Positions 8,956 through 19,952 of a stretch of 64,000 nucleotides of DNA are shown in pieces. The notes beneath the pieces are model-generated. The model had not been told where the DNA came from. It was given only the letters and a program-made list of their open reading frames with translations, and ran no database searches. Positions within the stretch are counted from its first letter, which is position 1, and each line of letters starts with the position of its first letter. Origin of the DNA: Mesorhizobium helmanticense (lineage in GTDB: Bacteria; Pseudomonadota; Alphaproteobacteria; Rhizobiales; Rhizobiaceae); contig NZ_PZJX01000006.1 in NCBI RefSeq assembly GCF_003034915.1, positions 62,001-126,000 of the forward strand, written 5' to 3'. Both the position numbers and the translations under genes were made by a program.

Positions 8956-10094
8956 TTGCGGTCTCCTTCGCCATCATCGTCCGTGCCGAACGGCGTTTCT
9001 TTCCAAGCCGGCATCAGAATGCGGAAGGTGGTTCCGCGCGGCGTCGAATCGCATTCGATGATGCCGCCATGCTCGCCGACGATTTTCGCAACCAGCGCAA
9101 GACCGAGCCCCGACCCGTTCGGTTTGGTGGTGATGAACGGGTCGAACAGGATTGGCAGGATATCTTCGGAAACACCGGAGCCGTTGTCGCGCACGCAGAA
9201 TTCCAGCGGCAGCGACACGCGGCCCTGCGATCCCGGAACGGAGACACGGATGCCCGGCCGGAACGCGGTCGACAAGGTGATCTCGCCTTGCGGATCGCTG
9301 CCAATGGCCTCGGCGGCATTCTTGACCAGGTTGAGGAACACCTGGATGAGCTGATCGCGGTTGGCGAAAACCGGAGGCAATGAAGGATCATAATCCTCCA
9401 ATATCTTGATCCGACTGGCAAAACCGTTCTTCGCAATTGCCTTCACATGGTCGAGAACGACATGGATGTTGACGGGATAACGGTCGATCGGCCGCTCGTC
9501 GGAGAACACCTCCATGCGATCGACCAGCGAGACGATGCGGTCGGTCTCGTCGGTGATCAGCCGGGTCAGCGCGCGATCCTCGTCGGAAGCCGACAGTTCG
9601 AGCAGCTGGGCAGCGCCCCTGATGCCAGAGAGCGGGTTCTTGATCTCGTGGGCGAGCATGGCGGCAAGGCCAGTCACCGAGCGCGCGGCGCCGCGATGCG
9701 TCATCTGCCGGTCGATCTTGTCGGCCATCGACCGTTCCTGGAACATGACGACCACGGAGCCTGGGAATTCCGGCACCGGCGCGACATAGAGGTCAACCAC
9801 CTTCTCGATTCCGAGGCGTGGCGACGACACGTCGACCCGGTATTCGTTGACCGGCGCCCGGCGCTCGCGCACCTGGTCGACAAGCGTCAGCAACGGACTG
9901 CCGAAAGGAATGAGCTTGGACAATGTGTTGCGGGCGAGCATGGTCGCGCTCGAGCGGAAGAAATCCTCGGCATCGGCGTTGGCGAAGGTGATGAAGCCTT
10001 GCTCATCGACCATGATCACGGGGCGACGGATGGTGTTCAGCACGATATGGGCGGCGTCCGCCATGTCCGTGTTCTGTGCGACGGTCGCGCTCAT
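8952..10094 (-). CDS. ntrB: Nitrogen sensor histidine kinase NtrB
   Basis: Soluble two-component kinase/phosphatase that sets NtrC phosphorylation and is controlled by PII proteins in this pathway. It has 380 residues with no membrane segments. An N-terminal PAS-like domain (residues ~15-120) is followed by the H-box [16 protein letters not shown]. The ATPase domain shows [17 protein letters not shown] and [12 protein letters not shown]. Its start overlaps the dusB stop by 4 bp and its stop overlaps ntrC, so dusB-ntrB-ntrC is one coupled operon, as in many alphaproteobacteria. Confidence 0.97.
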   Translation of the reverse strand: MSATVAQNTDMADAAHIVLNTIRRPVIMVDEQGFITFANADAEDFFRSSATMLARNTLSKLIPFGSPLLTLVDQVRERRAPVNEYRVDVSSPRLGIEKVVDLYVAPVPEFPGSVVVMFQERSMADKIDRQMTHRGAARSVTGLAAMLAHEIKNPLSGIRGAAQLLELSASDEDRALTRLITDETDRIVSLVDRMEVFSDERPIDRYPVNIHVVLDHVKAIAKNGFASRIKILEDYDPSLPPVFANRDQLIQVFLNLVKNAAEAIGSDPQGEITLSTAFRPGIRVSVPGSQGRVSLPLEFCVRDNGSGVSEDILPILFDPFITTKPNGSGLGLALVAKIVGEHGGIIECDSTPRGTTFRILMPAWKETPFGTDDDGEGDRK

Positions 10095-11134
10095 GCCGCG
10101 CTCCGCAGATCGGCTGGTTCCGCAGCGCTTTGGAACACGTCGTGCAGCCGAGCAATGACCTGTGCCGGCTCGAAAGAGGTAAGGATCGCCTTGCGCCGGC
10201 CGGAGGCGATGCTGGCGGCATGGCGATCGAGATACCAGCCAATGTGCTTGCGCGCCTGGCGCAGGCCACTTTCGATGCCGTAGAGCGCCAGCATGTCCTC
10301 GTAATGGGCAATGACGTAATCGGCGAGCGCTGGCGGACTGGCGGGAATGCCGGATGCCGTTTCACCAGCCGCCGTCGCCGCTATGCTGCCCGCTGTCCAA
10401 GGCGCGCCGTAATGCGCGCGGCCGACCATCACCGCATCGGCGCCCGACTGGTCGAGGATCATGGCCGCCTCGGCCGGCGAGCCGACATCGCCATTGGCGA
10501 CGACCGGGATCGACACGGCCTGTTTGATGCGGGCGATGGCGCGCCAGTCGGCCTTGCCTTGGTAGAACTGACAGCGCGTGCGGCCATGCACCGTCACCAT
10601 CTGGACGCCGGCCTGCTCGGCGCGTCGCGCCAGAACCGGTGCGTTGAGCGCGCTTTCATCCCAGCCGAGCCGCATCTTGACCGTGACCGGCACCTCGACG
10701 GCGCCGACCACCGCCTCGATCAGCGACAGCGCGTGGTCGAGATCGCGCATCAATGCCGAACCGGCATAGCCGCCGGTCACCTTCTTGGCCGGGCAGCCCA
10801 TGTTGATGTCGATGATGTCGGCGCCCTCACCGGCGGCGATTCGGGCGCCCTCGGCCATATGCGCCGCCTCGCGGCCGGCAAGCTGGACCATGTGAACAGG
10901 CAGCCCGGAATGTCGGATGCGCAGATCGCAGCCGGCCCTGCCCCTGGCCAGTTCGCCGCTCGCCACCATCTCCGACACGACCAGCCCGGCGCCATGTGCG
11001 TAAGCGCGTTGCCGGAACGGCTCATCTGTTATACCGGACATGGGTGCGAGAAAGACGCGATTGCGGATTCTCAAGCCCCCGACGTCGAGCGGCAAAGCCA
11101 ATTTGGTCAAGTCAAGTTTGCTCAAGTCAGGCAT
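10091..11134 (-). CDS. dusB: tRNA-dihydrouridine synthase DusB (NifR3)
   Basis: Flavin-dependent enzyme that reduces uridine to dihydrouridine in tRNA D-loops, 347 residues from the ATG at 11134 ([16 protein letters not shown]). Family motifs are [13 protein letters not shown], the active-site cysteine in [17 protein letters not shown] and [11 protein letters not shown]. An open frame continues upstream to 11317, but its composition and the conserved family N-terminus argue for 11134. It is the first gene of the dusB-ntrBC operon, historically called nifR3. It is divergent from ispDF across a 139-bp gap, which should contain both promoters. Confidence 0.95.
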   Translation of the reverse strand: MPDLSKLDLTKLALPLDVGGLRIRNRVFLAPMSGITDEPFRQRAYAHGAGLVVSEMVASGELARGRAGCDLRIRHSGLPVHMVQLAGREAAHMAEGARIAAGEGADIIDINMGCPAKKVTGGYAGSALMRDLDHALSLIEAVVGAVEVPVTVKMRLGWDESALNAPVLARRAEQAGVQMVTVHGRTRCQFYQGKADWRAIARIKQAVSIPVVANGDVGSPAEAAMILDQSGADAVMVGRAHYGAPWTAGSIAATAAGETASGIPASPPALADYVIAHYEDMLALYGIESGLRQARKHIGWYLDRHAASIASGRRKAILTSFEPAQVIARLHDVFQSAAEPADLRSAA

Positions 11135-11273
11135 GCACAAAAACCAAGCATGTTCGATTGCTGCACATTCTCTAGCCAGAAGCAAGGCAATGTGCAACGC
11201 GGAATGACGCCACATTAAGGCGCATTTGGGAAAATGCTGGCCTTCGCTACAAGCCGCGACTAAGCCTCTCGCC

Positions 11274-12503
11274 ATGACAGACGCAAGCGAAAAAACAGCC
11301 GACGCGGCAAACGACAAGGTGGGTGTGGTGATCGTCGCCGCCGGGCGCGGCGCGCGTGCCGGACAGGCCGACGGGCCGAAGCAGTATCAGCGCATCGGTG
11401 GCCGCGCCGTCATCGCGCGCACGCTGGAGACCTTCCTGTCGCACCCGAAAACAGGCCCTGTCGCCGTCGCCATCCATGCCGACGACCGCGACCTCTTCCG
11501 TCAGGCAGCGGGCGCCGATGCCGACCGGGTCATCGCCGTGATTGGCGGCGTGTCGCGCCAGGCGTCGGTCCGTCTCGGGCTGCTGGCGCTACGCGACCAT
11601 GCACCGGGCCGGGTTCTCGTCCACGACGCCGTGCGCCCCTTCGTCGACGCTGCCCTTATCGACCGCACGATCGCCGCCATCGGCGAGCGCCAGGGTTCGC
11701 TGCCCGCTTTGCCGGTCGCTGATACGCTGAAACGCGAATCGGCCGCCGGCATGATCGAAGAGACCGTCCCCAGAACCGGACTTCATGCCGCGCAGACACC
11801 GCAGGGCTTTCCGTTCTGGCCGCTGCTTGCCGCCCATGAGAAAGCCCACCATCTGGGCAAGGCTGATTTCACCGACGATGCCGCGATCGCCGAATGGGCG
11901 CATATTCCGGTGAAGATCGTTGCGGGCTCACCGGATAATATCAAACTCACCTGGGCACGGGATATTGCCATGGCAGACCAGCGGCTTTCCGGCGAACGGC
12001 CGCGTTTTCCTGATATCCGCACCGGCAATGGCTACGACGTCCACGCCTTCGAACCGGGCGACCACGTCACGCTCTGCGGCGTCGCCATCCCGCATGACAA
12101 GAAACTGTCCGGCCATTCGGATGCCGATGTCGGCCTGCACGCGCTGACCGATGCGCTGCTCGCCACCTGCGGCGCCGACGACATCGGCACGCATTTCCCG
12201 CCGTCCGATCCGCAATGGAAAGGCGCTGCCTCGCGGATTTTCGTCGAACATGCGGCGAAGCTGGTGCGCGAACGTGGCGGGCGCATCGCCAATGCCGACA
12301 TCACACTGATCTGCGAGGCGCCGCGCGTCGGCCCGCATCGCGCGGCGATGACCGCGACGCTTTCGGCGATGCTGGGAATCTCGCCGGACCGGATCTCGAT
12401 CAAGGCGACAACCAACGAAAAGCTCGGTTTTGTCGGCCGCGAGGAAGGCATAGCGGCCATCGCAACCGCCAGCGTCGTATTTCCCGGCGACGTACCCGAA
12501 TGA
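11274..12503 (+). CDS. ispDF: Bifunctional IspD/IspF of the MEP isoprenoid pathway
   Basis: A fused enzyme of 409 residues carrying two steps of non-mevalonate isoprenoid synthesis. The N-terminal MEP cytidylyltransferase (about residues 15-240) has [13 protein letters not shown] with the nucleotide-binding loop, GPKQY and [10 protein letters not shown]. The C-terminal MECDP synthase (about 250-409) has [28 protein letters not shown] and [12 protein letters not shown], including the metal ligands Asp and His of DVH. IspE, the intervening step, is not encoded here. The fusion is typical of alphaproteobacteria and some epsilonproteobacteria. ATG 11274 is chosen over an upstream frame start at 11226. 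Its stop overlaps the next gene by 4 bp (ATGA). Confidence 0.97.
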   Translation: MTDASEKTADAANDKVGVVIVAAGRGARAGQADGPKQYQRIGGRAVIARTLETFLSHPKTGPVAVAIHADDRDLFRQAAGADADRVIAVIGGVSRQASVRLGLLALRDHAPGRVLVHDAVRPFVDAALIDRTIAAIGERQGSLPALPVADTLKRESAAGMIEETVPRTGLHAAQTPQGFPFWPLLAAHEKAHHLGKADFTDDAAIAEWAHIPVKIVAGSPDNIKLTWARDIAMADQRLSGERPRFPDIRTGNGYDVHAFEPGDHVTLCGVAIPHDKKLSGHSDADVGLHALTDALLATCGADDIGTHFPPSDPQWKGAASRIFVEHAAKLVRERGGRIANADITLICEAPRVGPHRAAMTATLSAMLGISPDRISIKATTNEKLGFVGREEGIAAIATASVVFPGDVPE

Positions 12504-13009
12504 GCAACAGCGACCTCGCAAACGCCCTGCTCCAGGCATGCCAACAACGCGGCATCATGCTGGCGACGGCCGAGAGTTGCACCGGCGGCATGATCATCGC
12601 AGCACTCACCGACATTGCCGGCTCTTCCGCGGTGGTCGACCGCGGTTTCATCACCTATTCCAACGAAGCCAAGATGGAGATGCTCGGCGTTTCCGCCGCC
12701 ACGCTTGAGGCGCACGGCGCCGTCTCGCGCGAGACAGTGCTGGAGATGGCGGCGGGCGCGCTAGCCCGCTCGCGCGCCCAGCTCGCCCTTGCCGTCACCG
12801 GCATTGCCGGTCCGGGCGGCGGGTCGGCGGAAAAACCTGTTGGGCTTGTCTGGTTCGGCGTTGCCGTGGCGGGCAAGCCGATCATTGCCGAACGCAAGCT
12901 GTTTGCCGACAACGGCCGCGATTTCATCCGCCGGGAAACGGTCAGGCACGCGCTGGAACTGGGCCTGCGCGCGCTCGACCAGGATCAGGCTGTCGGCGTT
13001 GAGCCGTAA
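12500..13009 (+). CDS. CinA-family amidohydrolase (PncC-like)
   Basis: A single-domain CinA C-terminal protein of 169 residues. By family it is nicotinamide mononucleotide deamidase (PncC), which salvages NMN into the NAD pathway. The motifs ATAESCTGG (with the catalytic serine region), [12 protein letters not shown] and [17 protein letters not shown] are complete. The N-terminal molybdopterin-binding-like domain of full-length CinA is absent. The start overlaps the ispDF stop in an ATGA, so the pair is translationally coupled. Its 3' end overlaps the convergent COQ10-like gene by 25 bp. Confidence 0.93.
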   Translation: MSNSDLANALLQACQQRGIMLATAESCTGGMIIAALTDIAGSSAVVDRGFITYSNEAKMEMLGVSAATLEAHGAVSRETVLEMAAGALARSRAQLALAVTGIAGPGGGSAEKPVGLVWFGVAVAGKPIIAERKLFADNGRDFIRRETVRHALELGLRALDQDQAVGVEP

Positions 13010-13443
13010 ATAATATCGGCGCGCTTCTCGAAGGCCTCGGAGAACATGCGAAAGGCGCGGTCGAACATGGTCCCCATCACCACGCCGAGAATGCGGCTCT
13101 TGAACTCGTAGTCGATGAAGAAGTGGACTTCGCAACCGCGATCGGCCGGATCGAAGCGCCAGACATTGCTTAGATATTTGAACGGCCCGTCGATGTATTT
13201 GACGTCGATGGTGTTCTCGTCGGGCTTTAGAAGCACCTGCGTGGTGAAGGTTTCGCGGATCGCCTTGTAGCCGATGCTCATGTCGGCGACGAGAATCGTG
13301 CGACCATCGCGCTCCTTGCGTGAGCGAACCGTCAGCGCCTCGCACAGCGGCAGGAATTGCGGATAGGTTTCGACGTCGGCGACCAGAGCGAACATCTGTT
13401 CCGGCGTATGGGTGACGCGGCGTGTGGCTTCGAATTTCGGCAT
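12985..13443 (-). CDS. COQ10/RatA-like START-domain protein (SRPBCC)
   Basis: A 152-residue START/SRPBCC-fold protein of the ubiquinone-binding COQ10 / RatA family. The recognisable motif is VADVETYPQFLPLCEAL near the N-terminus, with RETFTTQVLLKP, KYLSNVWRF and IDYEFKSRILG following. Eukaryotic COQ10 helps deliver ubiquinone to the respiratory chain; RatA was described as a ribosome-association toxin in E. coli. For alphaproteobacteria the COQ10 role is the more plausible. It follows lipA with a 12-bp gap, so it probably shares the lipA transcript, and converges on the cinA-like gene with a 25-bp overlap. Confidence 0.88.
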   Translation of the reverse strand: MPKFEATRRVTHTPEQMFALVADVETYPQFLPLCEALTVRSRKERDGRTILVADMSIGYKAIRETFTTQVLLKPDENTIDVKYIDGPFKYLSNVWRFDPADRGCEVHFFIDYEFKSRILGVVMGTMFDRAFRMFSEAFEKRADIIYGSTPTA

Positions 13444-13455
13444 GAAACCAGCGTG

Positions 13456-14421
13456 TTAGGCTGATTTTCTGAGCTGCGATTCGCGCGCCGCGCGCAGCCT
13501 GGCGAAATCGTCGCCGGCATGATGCGACGAGCGCGTTAGCGGGCTCGACGCCACCAGCAGGAAGCCCTTGGTCTTGCCGATCGTCTCGAAGGATTTGAAT
13601 TCCTCCGGCGTGACGAAGCGGATCACCGGATGGTGCTTCTTCGACGGCTGCAAATACTGGCCGATGGTCATGAAGTCGACATTGGCCGACCGCAGATCGT
13701 CCATCAGTTGCAGAATCTCGTTCCGCTCCTCGCCGAGCCCGACCATGATGCCGGACTTGGTGAAGATCGAGGGATCAAGCTCCTTGACCCGCTGCAAGAG
13801 CCTGATCGAATGGAAATAGCGGGCGCCCGGCCGAACCGTAAGATAGTTCGACGGCACGGTTTCGAGATTGTGATTGAAGACGTCCGGCTTGGCCGCCACC
13901 ACGATCTCCAGTGCGCCTTCCTTGCGCAGGAAGTCGGGCGTCAGGATCTCGATCGTCGTCAAAGGTGTCGCCGCCCGGATTGCACGGATGACCTCGGCGA
14001 AATGCTGCGCTCCGCCGTCGGCAAGATCGTCGCGGTCTACGGAGGTGATGACGACATGGCTCAGACCCATCTGCCTGACCGCATGCGCGACACGCGCCGG
14101 TTCGTCGGGATCGAGCGCCGTCGGTATACCGGTAGCCACGTTGCAGAAGGCACAGGCGCGCGTGCAGATCTCGCCCATGATCATGAAGGTCGCGTGCTTC
14201 TTTTCCCAGCACTCGCCGATATTCGGGCAGCCGGCCTCTTCGCACACCGTCACCAGTTTGTGCGATTTCACGATTTCACGCGTTTCGGCATAGCCCTTCG
14301 ACATCGGCGCCTTGACGCGGATCCAGTCGGGCTTGCGCAGCACCTCCTGGTCAGGCTTGTGCGCCTTCTCGGGGTGCCGCAGGCGCGGCGCATTGGCGAT
14401 CGTGTCGAGGACGGTGACCAT
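13456..14421 (-). CDS. lipA: Lipoyl synthase LipA
   Basis: Radical-SAM enzyme of 321 residues that inserts two sulfur atoms into octanoyl groups on the lipoyl domains of 2-oxoacid dehydrogenases. The SAM-cluster motif is CTRACAFC; the auxiliary cluster ligands are [12 protein letters not shown], and the conserved C-terminal RSSHHAGD is present. Start ATG at 14421 ([10 protein letters not shown]). It lies downstream of pdhABC and lpdA on the same strand, so the enzyme and its lipoylated clients are encoded together; the GlsB-like gene lies between. Confidence 0.98.
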   Translation of the reverse strand: MVTVLDTIANAPRLRHPEKAHKPDQEVLRKPDWIRVKAPMSKGYAETREIVKSHKLVTVCEEAGCPNIGECWEKKHATFMIMGEICTRACAFCNVATGIPTALDPDEPARVAHAVRQMGLSHVVITSVDRDDLADGGAQHFAEVIRAIRAATPLTTIEILTPDFLRKEGALEIVVAAKPDVFNHNLETVPSNYLTVRPGARYFHSIRLLQRVKELDPSIFTKSGIMVGLGEERNEILQLMDDLRSANVDFMTIGQYLQPSKKHHPVIRFVTPEEFKSFETIGKTKGFLLVASSPLTRSSHHAGDDFARLRAARESQLRKSA

Positions 14422-14557
14422 CTGAAACCCGGTTCATTCGCGAGCGCCTTTCCGGCGTTCGCCTTGCAAAGTCATCTAGGACTTTTTGACCCAAAGAAAA
14501 AGGCCGTAGCTCTGCATGCCGCCACAGCCGTTTTCGCATGGCAAGAGTTGAGATCGA

Positions 14558-14815
14558 TTAACGGCGAACCAGGCGTCCTACCCAGATCAGCAGACACGCG
14601 CCGATAAAACCGGTAATCAGATAAGCGATCCAGCCCGCGCCGAAGGCACCGATATTGAGCGCCTGCAGGATGGCGTTCAGCACGATCGCACCGACGATGC
14701 CAAGGATGATGTTCATCAAGATGCCGGTGTTGCTCTTCATGAACATCTCGGCAAACCAGCCTGCCAGCCCTCCGATGATGATGGCTGCTATCCAGCCCAC
14801 GCCATTCACGTCCAT
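14558..14815 (-). CDS. GlsB/YeaQ/YmgE-family small membrane protein
   Basis: An 85-residue inner-membrane protein with three predicted hydrophobic helices: GVGWIAAIIIGGLAGWFAE, then IILGIVGAIVLNAILQAL, then WIAYLITGFIGACLLIWVG. The glycine-rich pattern matches the transglycosylase-associated / GlsB stress family, whose exact activity is unknown. A strong ribosome-binding site (AGAGGAG) precedes the ATG at 14815. It sits between lpdA and lipA with gaps of about 100 and 136 bp, so it may have its own promoter, probably stress-responsive by family analogy. Confidence 0.88.
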   Translation of the reverse strand: MDVNGVGWIAAIIIGGLAGWFAEMFMKSNTGILMNIILGIVGAIVLNAILQALNIGAFGAGWIAYLITGFIGACLLIWVGRLVRR

Positions 14816-14916
14816 ATGCCCACTCCTCTGCTGACGGGTGAAAATGCATTCGGAAACGAACTACCTTGCGTCGAGTTCCCCGGGCGCTTGCGTGTGAGTC
14901 TCACCCGGCCAATTTA

Positions 14917-16362
14917 TCATGCGTTCAGCGCGCGGCCATAGGCGTCGAGCACGCTTTCCTTCATCATCTCCGACAGCGTCGGATGCGGGAAGATGGTGTG
15001 CATCAGTTCTTCCTCTGTCGTTTCGAGGTTCATCGCGACGACAAAACCCTGGATCAGCTCGGTCACTTCGGCGCCGACCATATGCGCGCCGAGCAATTGT
15101 CCGGTCTTCTTGTCGAAAATGGTCTTGACGAAGCCCTGGTCCTCGCCGAGCGCGATGGCCTTGCCGTTGGCGGCGAACTGGAAGCGGCCGACGCGGATGT
15201 CCTTGCCATCCGCCTTTGCCTTGGCTTCGGTCAGGCCGACGGAGGCGACCTGCGGGTTGCAATAGGTACAGCCCGGGATCTTCAGCTTGTCCGTGGCATG
15301 TACGCCGGGGAAATTGGCGATCTTTTCGACGCAGACAACGCCCTCGTGCTCGGCCTTATGGGCGAGCATGGGCGGCCCGGCGACATCGCCGATGGCATAG
15401 ATGCCGGGGACATTGGTCTTGCCGTAGCCGTCGACGACGATACAGCCGCGCTCGATCTTCACGCCGAGCGCTTCGAGACCGAGGTTTTCGATGTTGCCCT
15501 GCACGCCGACGGCCGAGATCATCCGGTCGGCGGTGATCTTCTCGACCTTGCCGTCCTTCATCTCGACATGCGCGGTGATCGAGTTGGCTGATTTCTCGAC
15601 CTTGGTCACCTTGGCCTCGAGAATGATCTTCATGCCCTGCTTCTCGAACTGCTTCTGCGCGAATTTCGAGACTTCGGCGTCCTCGACCGGCATCACCGCC
15701 GGCAGAAGCTCGACCACGGTCACCTCGGCGCCCATGGTGCGGTAGAACGAGGCGAATTCGATGCCGATGGCGCCCGAGCCCATCACCAGCAGCGATTTCG
15801 GCATCTCCTTCGGCACCATCGCCTCGAAATAGGTCCAGATCAGCTTGCCGTCCGGCTCGATGCCGGGCAGCGCGCGCGGCCTGGCGCCAGTGGCCAGGAT
15901 GATGTGCTTGGCCGTGTAGGTGCCCTCGCCCTTGACGCCCTTCGGCACCGGCGGCTGCGGCTCCATCGGCTTCTTGGCCGTGTTGGAAACCACGATCTCA
16001 CCTGGTTTGGTGAGCTTGGCTTCGCCCCAGATGACGTCGACCTTGTTCTTCTTCATCAGGAAGGCGACACCGCCGTTGAGCCTGAGCGAAACCTTGCGCG
16101 AGCGATCGACCACGGCTGACGTATCGACGCTGACCTTGCCGTCGAGCTTCAGCCCGTAGTCCTTCAGATGATCGGAATAGTGCATGATCTCGGCCGAGCG
16201 CAGCAGCGCCTTGGTCGGAATGCAGCCCCAGTTGAGGCAGATGCCGCCAAGATGCTCACGCTCGACGATCGCCGTCTTGAAGCCAAGCTGGGCGGAACGC
16301 ACCGCCGCGACATAGCCGCCAGGGCCGGAACCGATGATGATGACGTCGTAGTTCTCAGCCAC
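14917..16362 (-). CDS. lpdA: Dihydrolipoyl dehydrogenase (E3)
   Basis: FAD-dependent E3 subunit of 481 residues that reoxidises dihydrolipoyl groups with NAD+. FAD-binding motif IIGSGPGGYVAAVRSAQLG; redox disulfide CLNWGCIPTK; NAD-binding GSGAIGIEFASFYRTMGAEVT; and the C-terminal HPTLSE containing the catalytic His-Glu pair. The start is a GTG at 16362, placed by the ribosome-binding site AAGGAGAAA just upstream. A third distinct feature is an insertion near residue 130 rich in Pro/Lys (MEPQPPVPKGVKGEG). It is the E3 for the adjacent pyruvate dehydrogenase genes, separated from pdhC by the 39-residue ORF and the SGNH gene. Confidence 0.97.
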   Translation of the reverse strand: MAENYDVIIIGSGPGGYVAAVRSAQLGFKTAIVEREHLGGICLNWGCIPTKALLRSAEIMHYSDHLKDYGLKLDGKVSVDTSAVVDRSRKVSLRLNGGVAFLMKKNKVDVIWGEAKLTKPGEIVVSNTAKKPMEPQPPVPKGVKGEGTYTAKHIILATGARPRALPGIEPDGKLIWTYFEAMVPKEMPKSLLVMGSGAIGIEFASFYRTMGAEVTVVELLPAVMPVEDAEVSKFAQKQFEKQGMKIILEAKVTKVEKSANSITAHVEMKDGKVEKITADRMISAVGVQGNIENLGLEALGVKIERGCIVVDGYGKTNVPGIYAIGDVAGPPMLAHKAEHEGVVCVEKIANFPGVHATDKLKIPGCTYCNPQVASVGLTEAKAKADGKDIRVGRFQFAANGKAIALGEDQGFVKTIFDKKTGQLLGAHMVGAEVTELIQGFVVAMNLETTEEELMHTIFPHPTLSEMMKESVLDAYGRALNA

Positions 16363-16380
16363 GATTTTCTCCTTGATTCC

Positions 16381-17019
16381 CTAGAGTTCCAGCATGACGC
16401 GCACGAGCGGCGCCAGCGCCTGCCCGATTTTTCGCGTGTTCTCGGCATCGAGATGAACGCCGTCGAGCGGCGTGGTTTTGGCCACCGTGCCGGCGTCGAA
16501 GAAGCCGCAGCCGGCCTCGTCGGCAAGGGCGGAATATAGCGCCGCCAATCGCAGCGAGGCGTCATCGCCGCCGGCGAACATCTCCTTGAATTCGGCATTC
16601 TCCGTGCGGCTGACAGCGGGTGGTGCGACGATCAGGATCTGCGGCGCCGGCCAGTCGAAGGGGTAATCATGACCACGCACGATGTCGATCAGGCGCTGGA
16701 TGCCCTGCTTGGCCGCGACCGGATTGCCATGGATCCACGGCTTCATGTCGTTGGCGCCGAGCATGATGACGATGAGGTCGATCGGCGCATGCGTCGTCAG
16801 CACCGTCGGCAGCATCCTTGCGCCGTTGCGGTCGGCGCCGGCCAGATGGTCGTCAAAAGCCGTGGTGCGGCCGTTCAGGCCCTCGGCGATGACCTCAACG
16901 CCGCCGCCCAGGGCCTTCCCCAGCACGCTCGGCCAGCGGTCTTCGAGCGGGTGGCGGTCGAGACTTGCCGCGTCATAGCCCCAGGTCAGCGAATCGCCAT
17001 AGCAGAGAATTGTTTTCAT
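16381..17019 (-). CDS. SGNH/GDSL hydrolase (arylesterase-like)
   Basis: A 212-residue SGNH-fold esterase. Block I CYGDSLTWGYD holds the nucleophile serine. Block II glycine is near GLNGRTTAFDD, block III is IVIMLGANDMK and block V is DGVHLDAENTRK with the catalytic Asp and His. It resembles arylesterases / acyl-CoA thioesterase-like enzymes with no signal peptide; the natural substrate is not known. ATG 17019 is preferred to a start at 17031 because it exactly overlaps the stop of the upstream 39-residue ORF (ATGA) and leaves the motif at the usual distance. It lies between pdhC and lpdA. Confidence 0.9.
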   Translation of the reverse strand: MKTILCYGDSLTWGYDAASLDRHPLEDRWPSVLGKALGGGVEVIAEGLNGRTTAFDDHLAGADRNGARMLPTVLTTHAPIDLIVIMLGANDMKPWIHGNPVAAKQGIQRLIDIVRGHDYPFDWPAPQILIVAPPAVSRTENAEFKEMFAGGDDASLRLAALYSALADEAGCGFFDAGTVAKTTPLDGVHLDAENTRKIGQALAPLVRVMLEL

Positions 17020-17135
17020 GCGTTTGCCCAACTCCTGCCAAAGCCCGTCTGAGCGCGCTTGACCCGCCAGCGCACGAATGTGCCAGCCGAACCGGAAAGG
17101 ATGAAGACGAAAAGGCTGGTGAAGAATTCCCGCAC
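17016..17135 (-). CDS. Uncharacterised 39-residue membrane-like ORF in the pdh operon
   Basis: A small ORF starting with GTG at 17135, 13 bp after the pdhC stop. The ribosome-binding site AAAGGAAAAGG lies just upstream of the GTG. The product begins VREFFTSLFVFILSG, a hydrophobic segment long enough to enter the membrane, and ends in a basic tail (RWRVKRAQTGFGRSWANA). Its TGA overlaps the ATG of the SGNH hydrolase as ATGA, which is the main reason to believe it is translated. I do not recognise a family. It may be a small membrane peptide, or a leader that couples translation of pdhC to the esterase. Confidence 0.65.
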   Translation of the reverse strand: MREFFTSLFVFILSGSAGTFVRWRVKRAQTGFGRSWANA

Positions 17136-17148
17136 CGCCTTTTCCTTT

Positions 17149-18534
17149 CTAGACCAGCATGCCCATCGGGTTTTCGATCATGCGCTTGAAGGCCACAAGC
17201 AGTTCGGCGCCGAGCGCACCGTCGACGGCGCGATGATCCGTCGACAGCGTCACCGACATGATTGTCGCAATCTTGATCTCGCCATTCTTGACCACAGCCC
17301 GCTCCTCGCCGGCTCCGACCGCCAGGATCGTCGCATGCGGCGGGTTGATGACGGCGGCAAAGTCCTTGATGCCGAACATGCCGAGATTGGACACGGCGGT
17401 GGTGCCGCCCTGGTATTCCTCGGGCTTCAGCTTGCGGCTGCGGGCGCGGCTGGCCAGATCCTTCATCTCGTTGGAGATGGTGGACAGCGTCTTTTCGTCG
17501 GCGCGCCGGATGATCGGCGTGATCAGCCCGCCCGGGATCGACACGGCAACGCCGACATCGGCATGCTTGTGCTTGACCATGGCGCTATCGGTCCACGAGG
17601 CATTGGCATCGGGCACCGCCATCAGCGCCATTGCCATCGCCTTGATCACCATGTCGTTGACGGAAAGCTTGTAGGCCGGCACCTCGCCCTTGTCGCTCTT
17701 CTTCACTGGTGCCGCGGCGTTGATCTGCGTGCGCAACGCCAGCAGCGCATCGAGCTCGCAGTCGAGCGTCAGGTAGAAATGCGGGATGGTGCTCTTGGCC
17801 TCGACCAGGCGGCGCGCAATCGTCTTGCGCATATTGTCGTGCGGGACAAGGTCGTAGGAGCCTTCGGCAAACAGTTTCAGCACCTGTTCGTCCGGCATGG
17901 CTTTCGGCGCGGCGGAAGGAGCCGCCGGAGCGCCGGCTGGAGCTTTCGCGGCTGGCGCCGCCTTGACGCCGCCCGAAGAAATCGCCGCGTCGACATCGGC
18001 CTTGACCACGCGGCCATGCGGGCCGGAGCCCGTCACCGCGGAGACATCGACACCGGCTTCCCTGGCGATACGGCGGGCAAGGGGCGAGGCGAAGGTGCGC
18101 TCGCCGCTTGCGTGGCCGTTGGCCATCGTAGCCGCCTTGGGCGCCGGTGCGGCGGCCGGTTCTGCCTTCGGCGCTTCCGGCTTCGGTGTTTCGGCCTTCG
18201 GTGCTTCAGTTTTGGGGGCGTCTGTTTTTGGCGCCTCGGCCTTTGCCGGCGCAGCGTTGCCGCCACTCTTGGCGGCGGCACTTGCATCCTCGCCCTCGGC
18301 CGCGAGCACGGCGATCAGCGCATTGACCTTGACGCCTTCGGTGCCGGCCGGAACGACCAGCTTCGCGACCGTGCCCTCATCGACGGCTTCGACTTCCATC
18401 GTTGCCTTGTCGGTCTCGATCTCGGCGATCACGTCGCCCGGCGAAACCTTGTCGCCCTCCTTGACCAGCCATTTGGAAAGATTGCCCTCTTCCATCGTGG
18501 GCGACAGGGCCGGCATGGTGATGTTGATCGGCAT
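17149..18534 (-). CDS. pdhC: Pyruvate dehydrogenase E2, dihydrolipoamide acetyltransferase
   Basis: Core E2 subunit of 461 residues that transfers the acetyl group to CoA. It carries one N-terminal lipoyl domain with the modified lysine in [12 protein letters not shown]. An Ala/Pro/Lys-rich linker of roughly 100 residues follows, then a subunit-binding domain (ASPLARRIAREAGVD ... GPHGRVVKADV) and the catalytic acyltransferase domain with the active-site DHRAVDGALGAELL. Start ATG at 18534 with GGAGGA upstream. The linker repeats variants of KAEAPKTDAPKTEAPK, as usual for flexible E2 linkers. It follows pdhB with a 17-bp gap. Confidence 0.97.
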   Translation of the reverse strand: MPINITMPALSPTMEEGNLSKWLVKEGDKVSPGDVIAEIETDKATMEVEAVDEGTVAKLVVPAGTEGVKVNALIAVLAAEGEDASAAAKSGGNAAPAKAEAPKTDAPKTEAPKAETPKPEAPKAEPAAAPAPKAATMANGHASGERTFASPLARRIAREAGVDVSAVTGSGPHGRVVKADVDAAISSGGVKAAPAAKAPAGAPAAPSAAPKAMPDEQVLKLFAEGSYDLVPHDNMRKTIARRLVEAKSTIPHFYLTLDCELDALLALRTQINAAAPVKKSDKGEVPAYKLSVNDMVIKAMAMALMAVPDANASWTDSAMVKHKHADVGVAVSIPGGLITPIIRRADEKTLSTISNEMKDLASRARSRKLKPEEYQGGTTAVSNLGMFGIKDFAAVINPPHATILAVGAGEERAVVKNGEIKIATIMSVTLSTDHRAVDGALGAELLVAFKRMIENPMGMLV

Positions 18535-18551
18535 TTTGTCCTCCGCCCTGC

Positions 18552-19937
<1,386 letters not shown>

Positions 19938-19952
19938 GTCCTTGCCCTCTCG

